Positions 1 to 8,694 of a stretch of 64,000 bases of DNA are shown one piece after another. The position numbers and the translations under genes are program-made. This stretch comes from Allodiplogaster sudhausi (Eukaryota > Nematoda > Chromadorea > Rhabditida > Diplogasteridae), in contig CALZFC010000248.1 of assembly GCA_945643635.1 (NCBI GenBank), positions 6,391,501 to 6,455,500 of the forward strand, written 5' to 3'. How positions within the stretch are numbered: position 1 is the stretch's first letter; each line of letters opens with the position of its first letter. Under the pieces are notes generated by a model. That model was not told the DNA's origin, did no database searches, and worked only from the letters and a program-made list of their open reading frames with translations.

Positions 1-1
1 C

Positions 2-106
2 CGACCAGTCGATGGTCGAGCTGACACCGCCGGCCGCTCTCTCGCCGTCAATGAGTCAGCCACTCTCTCATTCCGCCCCCGTCTCTTCCCATTAGGTAGC
101 TCCTAA
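2..106 (+). CDS. LINE 1 ORF1, C-terminal end (partial)
   Basis: The frame starting at base 2 is open from the window edge to a TAA at 104-106 and ends with the residues FRPRLFPLGSS. The same 14-residue ending (with TLS before it) recurs at the end of each 156-codon frame in the tandem repeat units downstream. That is expected if each unit begins inside the ORF1 tail. No domain is recognisable in this short piece. It is assigned to ORF1 by position, just before and overlapping the ORF2 frame. Confidence 0.6.
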   Translation, partial: RPVDGRADTAGRSLAVNESATLSFRPRLFPLGSS

Positions 107-3100
107 CTTAGAGTCGCCCTCCTTCAGCTCCATTTCTGGTTCAAACCCCCCTCCCCTCTCATGTTCGCTTATAAATATTAGATCTATCGGAAGAAAGTTC
201 CCACTCCTTGAATATTTTTGCTCTCAGAACAAGATTGACATCTTCTTCCTTACCGAAACCTGGGCTACCCCCGACTCTGTCTCTGACGCTATGCTCTCTC
301 TTAACGGACATTTTAATGTTTTTCGTTCCGATAGAATATGCGATAACTATGGTGGTGGTGTGTGTCTTCTCATTGAGTCTAGATACCCGTCTTATTTAGT
401 AGCTTCCACAAGCTTCGGCAAGTACTGCCAACTAGTCTCTGCCGCCATTACTTGCGATTCCCTAACAATCATCCTTCACTGCATTTATAAGAGTCCGGCC
501 TGCCCCACTAATGACTTCACAGCCTGCTTAGATACTATTCATGAGTCTATTTTGGAGTTGAACAATTTCAATCACATTATTGCTGGAGATTTTAATTGCC
601 CTGATATTGACTGGAACGAGTATAGCGCCCTTCCCTATGCTAGCACTCTTGCTCTCTCCCCAACCTCCTCATCGTTGCTCTCTCTCTGTGATACCCACTT
701 TCTCACTCAACATGTCACTCTCTCATTCCGCCCCCGTCTCTTCCCATTAGGTAGCTCCTAACTTAGAGTCGCCCTCCTTCAGCTCCATTTCTGGTTCAAA
801 CCCCCCTCCCCTCTCATGTTCGCTTATAAATATTAGATCTATCGGAAGAAAGTTCCCACTCCTTGAATATTTTTGCTCTCAGAACAAGATTGACATCTTC
901 TTCCTTACCGAAACCTGGGCTACCCCCGACTCTGTCTCTGACGCTATGCTCTCTCTTAACGGACATTTTAATGTTTTTCGTTCCGATAGAATATGCGATA
1001 ACTATGGTGGTGGTGTGTGTCTTCTCATTGAGTCTAGATACCCGTCTTATTTAGTAGCTTCCACAAGCTTCGGCAAGTACTGCCAACTAGTCTCTGCCGC
1101 CATTACTTGCGATTCCCTAACAATCATCCTTCACTGCATTTATAAGAGTCCGGCCTGCCCCACTAATGACTTCACAGCCTGCTTAGATACTATTCATGAG
1201 TCTATTTTGGAGTTGAACAATTTCAATCACATTATTGCTGGAGATTTTAATTGCCCTGATATTGACTGGAACGAGTATAGCGCCCTTCCCTATGCTAGCA
1301 CTCTTGCTCTCTCCCCAACCTCCTCATCGTTGCTCTCTCTCTGTGATACCCACTTTCTCACTCAACATGTCACTCTCTCATTCCGCCCCCGTCTCTTCCC
1401 ATTAGGTAGCTCCTAACTTAGAGTCGCCCTCCTTCAGCTCCATTTCTGGTTCAAACCCCCCTCCCCTCTCATGTTCGCTTATAAATATTAGATCTATCGG
1501 AAGAAAGTTCCCACTCCTTGAATATTTTTGCTCTCAGAACAAGATTGACATCTTCTTCCTTACCGAAACCTGGGCTACCCCCGACTCTGTCTCTGACGCT
1601 ATGCTCTCTCTTAACGGACATTTTAATGTTTTTCGTTCCGATAGAATATGCGATAACTATGGTGGTGGTGTGTGTCTTCTCATTGAGTCTAGATACCCGT
1701 CTTATTTAGTAGCTTCCACAAGCTTCGGCAAGTACTGCCAACTAGTCTCTGCCGCCATTACTTGCGATTCCCTAACAATCATCCTTCACTGCATTTATAA
1801 GAGTCCGGCCTGCCCCACTAATGACTTCACAGCCTGCTTAGATACTATTCATGAGTCTATTTTGGAGTTGAACAATTTCAATCACATTATTGCTGGAGAT
1901 TTTAATTGCCCTGATATTGACTGGAACGAGTATAGCGCCCTTCCCTATGCTAGCACTCTTGCTCTCTCCCCAACCTCCTCATCGTTGCTCTCTCTCTGTG
2001 ATACCCACTTTCTCACTCAACATGTCACTCTCTCATTCCGCCCCCGTCTCTTCCCATTAGGTAGCTCCTAACTTAGAGTCGCCCTCCTTCAGCTCCATTT
2101 CTGGTTCAAACCCCCCTCCCCTCTCATGTTCGCTTATAAATATTAGATCTATCGGAAGAAAGTTCCCACTCCTTGAATATTTTTGCTCTCAGAACAAGAT
2201 TGACATCTTCTTCCTTACCGAAACCTGGGCTACCCCCGACTCTGTCTCTGACGCTATGCTCTCTCTTAACGGACATTTTAATGTTTTTCGTTCCGATAGA
2301 ATATGCGATAACTATGGTGGTGGTGTGTGTCTTCTCATTGAGTCTAGATACCCGTCTTATTTAGTAGCTTCCACAAGCTTCGGCAAGTACTGCCAACTAG
2401 TCTCTGCCGCCATTACTTGCGATTCCCTAACAATCATCCTTCACTGCATTTATAAGAGTCCGGCCTGCCCCACTAATGACTTCACAGCCTGCTTAGATAC
2501 TATTCATGAGTCTATTTTGGAGTTGAACAATTTCAATCACATTATTGCTGGAGATTTTAATTGCCCTGATATTGACTGGAACGAGTATAGCGCCCTTCCC
2601 TATGCTAGCACTCTTGCTCTCTCCCCAACCTCCTCATCGTTGCTCTCTCTCTGTGATACCCACTTTCTCACTCAACATGTCACTCTCTCATTCCGCCCCC
2701 GTCTCTTCCCATTAGGTAGCTCCTAACTTAGAGTCGCCCTCCTTCAGCTCCATTTCTGGTTCAAACCCCCCTCCCCTCTCATGTTCGCTTATAAATATTA
2801 GATCTATCGGAAGAAAGTTCCCACTCCTTGAATATTTTTGCTCTCAGAACAAGATTGACATCTTCTTCCTTACCGAAACCTGGGCTACCCCCGACTCTGT
2901 CTCTGACGCTATGCTCTCTCTTAACGGACATTTTAATGTTTTTCGTTCCGATAGAATATGCGATAACTATGGTGGTGGTGTGTGTCTTCTCATTGAGTCT
3001 AGATACCCGTCTTATTTAGTAGCTTCCACAAGCTTCGGCAAGTACTGCCAACTAGTCTCTGCCGCCATTACTTGCGATTCCCTAACAATCATCCTTCACT

Positions 3101-3335
3101 GCATTTATAAGAGTCCGGCCTGCCCCACTAATGACTTCACAGCCTGCTTAGATACTATTCATGAGTCTATTTTGGAGTTGAACAATTTCAATCACATTAT
3201 TGCTGGAGATTTTAATTGCCCTGATATTGACTGGAACGAGTATAGCGCCCTTCCCTATGCTAGCACTCTTGCTCTCTCCCCAACCTCCTCATCGTTGCTC
3301 TCTCTCTGTGATACCCACTTTCTCACTCAACATGT
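61..3335 (+). repeat. Five tandem 655-bp units spanning the ORF1/ORF2 junction of LINE 1
   Basis: Units are 61-715, 716-1370, 1371-2025, 2026-2680 and 2681-3335, and by eye they look identical. Each begins in the ORF1 tail (CACTCTCTCATTCC) and ends inside the ORF2 endonuclease domain (CTCACTCAACATGT). At internal junctions the endonuclease frame runs into the ORF1 tail frame and stops (ends at 761, 1416, 2071 and 2726). Only the fifth unit continues into a complete ORF2. The repeat is therefore a partial tandem duplication of coding sequence and not a conventional 5' UTR monomer array. Identical units mean a recent origin or an assembly artefact. Confidence 0.95.
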
Positions 3336-5553
3336 CCCAGCCCCTACTCGACAAACAGCTCTCCTAGATTTGGTCCTATCAACTGATAACTCACTGGCTA
3401 CCCAATGTCAAGTCCTTCCCCCTCTCCCTACCCTAGACCACTCCATTGTTACTTTCTCTATTCCCTTTCCTTCTCCTCCCTCGTCGTCATCTTTCACAGC
3501 TTTAGATTTCAGGAAGGCCGACTGGTCGGCGATAAATTCGTTTTTGTTATCGATTGATTGGACACTTTTGCTAGGGTCAGCTTGTGACATCGATCTAGCC
3601 TACACTGCCTTTTTAGAAAAAGTACATTTTGCTATTGAAAATTTCATCCCAATGAGAAATGTATCACTTTCTCACCCGCAGCTTCCATACGGTATTCAAC
3701 GGCTAGCCCGTGCTTGTGATCATCTTTATCAGTCCCGTCTATCCCTTGGCCTCTCTCCATTCATTCGTGCCAATCGTAAACTCAAGAAAGCTTTATACAA
3801 CCATAGGAGAAAACTAGAAGATAAGATTTCATCCAAATCCAATATGAAACTGCTTTATAGGTATGCTAACGGTTGTATTAAGGAGAATACACGTATTGGA
3901 CCAATCAAAACTTCTTCTAGAATTTGTACTAGTCCCCTTGATAAGGCTAACGCTTTTTCTGACTATTTTCAAAGTTGTTCTACTTCGTTCTGTACCTCGC
4001 CTCCTCCTCCTCCCCCTTTCCCTACCCAGACCTGCCATAATCTTGATTACATTGAGTTTAGCTCTGATGTTATTCATCGTGCTCTCAGTAAGCTCCCCAA
4101 CCGAAATTCTACTTCACCTGATAAGGTCCCTTATATTTTTCTGAAGAATGCAGCCAACTCTCTTAGCACCCCAATCACAATCTTATTTAGCCGAATAATG
4201 TTATATGGTAGAATTCCCAAGATCTGGTCGCACGCTCTCATCCGCCCTGTATATAAGAGGAAAGGATCCCGTCAGGAGCGTTCTAATTATAGGCCAATAT
4301 CTCTTACGTGTTCTCTATCGAAAGTAATGGAACGCATTATTGCTCGTAAGATTTTCAGTTATCTAGAAGATCACTCCATCCTATCCCCATTCCAATTCGG
4401 TTTTCGACCCCGTCACTCTGTCTCTTCCGCCCTTCTTACTACGCTTAATGACTGGCACTCTTCTCTTGATGCCGGTCAATATATTAGCACTGTTTTCATT
4501 GATTACAGTAAGGCCTTTGACACCGTTCCCAGGCAGCATCTCCTGTATAAGCTAGCTCGAATAGGCATTTCTGGTAGCCTTCTCCGATTTTTTGATTCTT
4601 TTCTAGCCAATAGATCACAATCGGTTGTCATAGATAATGAATTTTCACATACGTACCCCATAAGAAACGGCGTAAATCAAGGTACCTGTCTTGGGCCTCT
4701 GCTTTTCCTTATTTATATTAATGATATCGTTGATTGCATTCCCTCAGGCTGTCACTACACCATTTATGCAGATGATGTTAAGCTGTATACGTTTAATAAC
4801 CCAAACCTCCTCCAATCTGCTCTTAACTCAGTAAATAAATGGTCTAGCAAATGGGGTCTCACCATCTCTCTTGATAAGACAGTCGTCCTTCCAATTGGGC
4901 GTCAGCCCGAATTTTTGTACTCTCTCCGAAATGTAGCCCTACCCATTGTTTCATCTTTCAAAGACTTAGGAATAACATATGACTCCGATCTCTCAACCAA
5001 CGAGCATATTCAGGGAATTGTTAGGAAAGCGTCAGCTAGGTCGGCATACATTCTTCGCTCCTTTAAGACACGCAATATTCATATTCTATGTCGATTGTAC
5101 AAAGTGTATGTTCTGCCAATATTAGATTCTTGTTCAGAAGTTTGGAACCCCTCCTCTTCATTTTCTATTACCTCGCTTGAGAAAGTTCAACGCAGTTATA
5201 CCCGCTCAATTTTTAAGCGCATAGGCCGTCCAATGCCTTATAACGAACGTTTGGTTTCCCTTGGCTTAATTCCCTTAGAATGTCGTAGGAGAGTCACGGA
5301 TTTAGTCACTACATTTAAGATCGTTAGAAAACTTACGCCTATTGTTCATACTCGCTTTTTCTCTCTCCCCTCCCAATACTCTTCCACTCTTCGTGGTCAT
5401 CCTTATAAGCTAGGACTTCCCCCTCTCCGCTCACTCCGATCAAGGCGTTCATGCCTCTCTTATCGTGTTGTCCGTCTCTGGAACTCTTTACAAGAAAAGT
5501 ATGTATCCTCGAATTCTCTTTCATTATTCCGTAAATATGTACCCACGTTGTAA
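2716..5553 (+). CDS. LINE 1 ORF2: APE-type endonuclease and reverse transcriptase
   Basis: This encodes the retrotransposition enzyme: it nicks target DNA and reverse-transcribes the element RNA. Counting from the first ATG (2911, 880 residues), the endonuclease domain covers about residues 1-180 with the conserved GDFNCPDIDW near residue 100. The reverse transcriptase covers about 370-640, with FIDYSKAFD near 528 and the catalytic YADD near 619. The C-terminal region has a VYVLPILDSCSEVWNP stretch typical of LINE ORF2. The frame is already open from 2716, just after a TAG at 2713-2715. The residues before the ATG include a conserved endonuclease start (NIRSIGRK and FFLTETW), so the true start lies upstream of 2911 and is not an ATG. 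No internal stop or frameshift was seen. The 3' end is TAA followed by an AT-rich UTR. Confidence 0.92.
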   Translation, partial: VAPNLESPSFSSISGSNPPPLSCSLINIRSIGRKFPLLEYFCSQNKIDIFFLTETWATPDSVSDAMLSLNGHFNVFRSDRICDNYGGGVCLLIESRYPSYLVASTSFGKYCQLVSAAITCDSLTIILHCIYKSPACPTNDFTACLDTIHESILELNNFNHIIAGDFNCPDIDWNEYSALPYASTLALSPTSSSLLSLCDTHFLTQHVPAPTRQTALLDLVLSTDNSLATQCQVLPPLPTLDHSIVTFSIPFPSPPSSSSFTALDFRKADWSAINSFLLSIDWTLLLGSACDIDLAYTAFLEKVHFAIENFIPMRNVSLSHPQLPYGIQRLARACDHLYQSRLSLGLSPFIRANRKLKKALYNHRRKLEDKISSKSNMKLLYRYANGCIKENTRIGPIKTSSRICTSPLDKANAFSDYFQSCSTSFCTSPPPPPPFPTQTCHNLDYIEFSSDVIHRALSKLPNRNSTSPDKVPYIFLKNAANSLSTPITILFSRIMLYGRIPKIWSHALIRPVYKRKGSRQERSNYRPISLTCSLSKVMERIIARKIFSYLEDHSILSPFQFGFRPRHSVSSALLTTLNDWHSSLDAGQYISTVFIDYSKAFDTVPRQHLLYKLARIGISGSLLRFFDSFLANRSQSVVIDNEFSHTYPIRNGVNQGTCLGPLLFLIYINDIVDCIPSGCHYTIYADDVKLYTFNNPNLLQSALNSVNKWSSKWGLTISLDKTVVLPIGRQPEFLYSLRNVALPIVSSFKDLGITYDSDLSTNEHIQGIVRKASARSAYILRSFKTRNIHILCRLYKVYVLPILDSCSEVWNPSSSFSITSLEKVQRSYTRSIFKRIGRPMPYNERLVSLGLIPLECRRRVTDLVTTFKIVRKLTPIVHTRFFSLPSQYSSTLRGHPYKLGLPPLRSLRSRRSCLSYRVVRLWNSLQEKYVSSNSLSLFRKYVPTL

Positions 5554-5759
5554 CACAACAAAATGTCTCTTAATCGTTACATCTCATGCCCCCATTTTGT
5601 TTTGTCATCTTTTTCTCTCTTGTATTATTATTTTTTTCTTTTTAATAATTTCTAATTTATATTGCTTGGCCCAGACTATATTTCCTCAAGTATTATGATG
5701 TTACTACATACTTTGCCCACATCGGTCAATGCGATAAAGAAATTGAAATTGAAATTGAT

Positions 5760-6715
5760 TGCGCCATCGCCATCCGCGCCTTCTTCAGCCAAGCCGAACG
5801 GCGACGAGCGGTTCCCATTGCGTCTGACATTGCCGGCCTCAATCTTCTACCAGGTTGGTTGCTGTTGTTGAGAAATGAGAATCTTGATGGGAAAGTGGTT
5901 GCTTGCCATGTGTTCCATTTTTTTTTATGATTGCTACTACTTCATAAGGGTCCTGACACATTTTTTTAGTATTTTGCTTATGGTTAATTTATTTTGAAGA
6001 AGAAGAAGAGTACTTGCTTATTGAGAAGATGAAAACTGTTTGTTTATTACGAAGAAGAAGAAGCGTATTTGTATTCTAAATTTTCTGTTGAAAAGTTTTT
6101 ACATATTGAGTAAGTCTATGAATTTACTAGACTTACAACTGAATGGTATTAAACTATTGATTGATTGTCGTTATTCCAGCTGATCAGCGATGGCTCGGCT
6201 TCTGCGCTGAACTACGGCGTCTTCCGGCGAAAGGAGATCACGGAGAAGAAGACTTCCATGCTCATCTACGACATGGGCGCCACCAAGACAGGACAGCAGC
6301 CACGCTCGTCGAGTATTATGTGCCGCCCGAGGTAGCTATTTTAGTGATGTTTTATTGTGCTCTTGCTTCAGCGAAATCATGGATATTCCCAAGCGGACTT
6401 ATTTTCGAAATCTTATTTTGCTTGATTCGGAAAAAGAGTCAGGGTTGCTTCAAGTGTTATATGCGATGTTAATAGGCCGCTTTACGCTTTGTTAAGCGAC
6501 GTGGTTGTATTTATAGAAAAAAAAGAAACAGCAATCTTTCAAAGGATGCAATCTTTTCGTATACTGTATTTATATATTTTTTTCTTCAGAACCCGACAGT
6601 CGCGACGATTGGTTACGGTAGCGATCGCTCGCTCGGCGGCCTCGAGTTTACGCTGCGGATGCAGAAGCATCTCGAGGACATCCTCAAATGCAAGAAGGAG
6701 AGGCATCGTTCGTAG
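5760..6715 (+). pseudogene. HYOU1: HYOU1/Grp170-like Hsp70-family chaperone, internal fragment
   Basis: The intact family acts in the endoplasmic reticulum as an Hsp70-type chaperone and nucleotide-exchange factor. Three exons are readable: about 5760-5853 (FFSQAER, IAGLNLL), 6180-6331 ([18 protein letters not shown], then [10 protein letters not shown]) and 6590-6715 (TIGYGSDRSLGGLEFTLR). These match the ATPase domain of Hsp110/Grp170 proteins. It looks dead. The 5' part is missing where LINE 1 ends. In exon 2 the frame shifts after GATKT, and the rest ([10 protein letters not shown]) reads in another frame. Exon 3 ends at a TAG (6713-6715) in the middle of the domain, with no substrate-binding region following. 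The introns keep GT..AG ends. The family call is strong; whether the locus produces any RNA is unknown. Confidence 0.8.
5854..6179 (+). other. Intron of the HYOU1-like fragment
   Basis: AT-rich intron with a GT donor after 5853 and a TTATTCCAG acceptor ending at 6179. It contains several GAAGAAGAAG runs. No gene seen. Confidence 0.6.
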
Positions 6716-7103
6716 AGCTCCGGACTGCCCTCATATCTCAAACTCGCACAGTTTTTTTTTGTTATTCCCTTGTTATTTGAAGCGGCATTTATAAATATTG
6801 TTGCATCTATCTACTTTGTTAGAATTCCTCGAGATTTTGGTGATTGTGCATGAGAGAAGATAAGGGGGAAAGCTTGTTGCAGGGCATTGATTAGTGGTAT
6901 CTTAGCTGAGCAGCTCAGCCTTTGGTTAGTAGAATACCGTCTAGGTATGTTAAAGACATCGTGCTGTGGGTAATTGAGCAGAAGCCGACGAGGAGTGTTT
7001 AGGGTTAGAGGGGGGGGGGGGGGGTTGTAGAGAATGAAGAGTCCGAGACAGCAGAGCAGGGCAGCTCATGCACATGAAGCGGTTCTTATATTAGACTGGT
7101 GGA

Positions 7104-7321
7104 TATGTACACTCTTCTTTATTTTCTCTATCTCGCTCTCTCTGCCCACATTCTCTCCACTTCGCTCTCTCTCTCTCTCTCTATTTCCTCTCTCTTTCAA
7201 CGGAGTCTATTTCTCTCTTCTGTCTCTTTCCTTTCCCATACCGTTGCTCTCTATTTCTCTATATATACCCAATCCCACTCTCTTTCTCTGTGTGTGTCTC
7301 TCTCTCTGTGTTCTCCCTCTA

Positions 7322-7352
<31 letters not shown>

Positions 7353-7475
7353 GTATCTCTATATGTCTCTCTCCCTCCCTCCCTCCCTTCCGCTCTCTCT
7401 CTCTCTGTATCTCTCTCTCTCTCTCTTTCTCTATCTCTACATGTATATATGTCTATCTCGCTCTCTCTCTCCCTG

Positions 7476-7513
<38 letters not shown>

Positions 7514-7540
7514 CTCTCTCTCTCTCAATCAACAAAAAAA
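7104..7540 (+). repeat. CT-rich microsatellite tract
   Basis: About 440 bp made mostly of CT dinucleotides interrupted by TCTG, TATA and CCCT variants. Long Ser/Leu-rich frames across it, and the Arg/Glu-rich frame on the other strand, are consequences of the repeat and not genes. Just upstream, 7010-7024 is a run of G. Between 6716 and 7100 I see no gene. Confidence 0.9.
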
Positions 7541-7579
7541 AACAAGAACAAGGAAGCCTTAATGCTGATATCAGTGTAA

Positions 7580-7619
7580 ACATGAGGCTAAACCTCGTGG
7601 TAAAGTGCTTAGCCTCATG
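7580..7619. repeat. Small perfect inverted repeat (11-bp stem)
   Basis: CATGAGGCTAA at 7580-7590 is complementary to TTAGCCTCATG at 7609-7619, with an 18-base loop. A further copy of TTTAGCCTCA follows near 7632. The role is unknown; it could be the remnant of a small transposon. Confidence 0.6.
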
Positions 7620-7794
7620 TCAGTACCCTGATGTTTAGCCTCAAAAAAGGGACACTTTACTACGGCGGTTGATACTGCCTCACATGGTGCATTTTAGCTA
7701 CAATTTAACGTATATTCCGTTGTGTTAACGAACGCCTTTTCCACGCCATCGTAAACAGATTTGCCTCTTATCGCGAAAGTACAAAGTGGCGTAA

Positions 7795-7996
7795 TTAAAG
7801 GAGGGCGATCACCGAAAAATATTTAATGCACGTTCGAATTGGCGCGTCTGCCCTATGATTCCTCACTCTCATTCTCGCGTGCTATTTCGCTGGTCGCACA
7901 AACCGGCTGCGTGAAAATAGCAAGCGCGAATGAGAGTGCGAAGGGCCGCGGCAATTTAAAATATCACATAATTTTTCGGTGATCGCCCTCCTTTAA
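7795..7996. mobile_element. Palindromic MITE, TTAA-flanked (best copy of the family)
   Basis: A 202-bp non-autonomous element. The ends read TTAA-AGGAGGGCGATCACCG and its exact complement, and the interior also pairs across the centre: GCTATTTCGC with GTGAAAATAGC, and CGAATGAGAGTGCGAA with the matching CACTCTCATTCTCGCG. Outer TTAA on both sides suggests piggyBac-type target duplication. At least seven diverged relatives lie in introns of the acetyltransferase-like genes at 33.8-53 kb. There is no coding capacity; it would need a transposase supplied elsewhere. Confidence 0.85.
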
Positions 7997-8694
7997 GAGA
8001 ACCTCTCAGTAAGGCTCCAGTATGCCTTGCCCTAGATGCAAGATGACGGATCCATACATTGAGAATGTGGTCAGGCATGACCAAGGACCTTTCTATTAAC
8101 TTTTTGGAAAAATTTTATTTTTGTAAAATTTTTATTTCCAGGAATACCAAAAAGTGTGCTAAATATTTGAAAATTCATATCGGGCTTTAAAGTCAACATT
8201 TTTCACTATTCTTTTTTTGTTTAATGTTTAATAAAAAGTCTCAAGACTTTCTTTCGAAAAGTTTAATTTTTGATGTTAAATTTTGTCATGAATTTTTTTG
8301 CCATGAATTTTCGCTCGTTGTATACCTAAACCTCATTTGTGCGTCGGATTTTTATTTCAAATTAAAGAGCATGAAAAACTGTACAAGATACGGAATATTC
8401 TACTACGATAGCCCTGACACGATCGATGCATCCAGTTGCACACGTTGTAATATAACACCAACTAGCTCAAGTTTAATAATTCCATACACACTGGTTTTTG
8501 CTCTTCCCAGAACTTTGCTCTCGATTGAATCATTCAGTGTTGCATTATTTTGCATATTTTTGTTTATGCATTACTTATGAATATGAATCATATAATTATG
8601 ATGATATTCTTGCGAACGGATGGGCATATATGATATATGTATTTAGAATGGTCTGTAGATAAATTGTGAAAGTGCACGCTCTGCTTTCCTCGTT
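7997..8694. other. AT-rich intergenic stretch
   Basis: This holds the 3' flank of the minus-strand EGAS-like channel gene. An open frame at 8224-8580 (plus) resembles no family and has AT-rich composition. I see no supported gene here. Confidence 0.4.

Larger units (their letters stand above)
1..5759 (+). mobile_element. Non-LTR retrotransposon (LINE 1), 5' end outside the window
   Basis: An autonomous non-LTR retrotransposon that copies itself by target-primed reverse transcription. Visible in order are the C-terminal end of ORF1 (bases 2-106), a five-fold tandem repeat across the ORF1/ORF2 junction, an intact ORF2 with endonuclease and reverse transcriptase (to 5553), an AT-rich 3' UTR and a 3' end made of short GAAATT repeats (about 5737-5759). 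There is no poly(A) tail. Short 3' repeats instead of poly(A), together with an APE-type endonuclease, fit the CR1/Jockey group; I cannot place the clade by eye. The 3' end directly abuts a broken HYOU1-like exon, so the element probably inserted there and removed the upstream exons, or the locus was truncated later. The lack of ORF2 lesions suggests a young copy. Confidence 0.9.

Noticed and set aside
7034..7579. Ser/Leu-rich open frames (and Arg/Glu-rich frame on the other strand)
   Set aside because: They translate the CT microsatellite; all frames are open because of the repeat.
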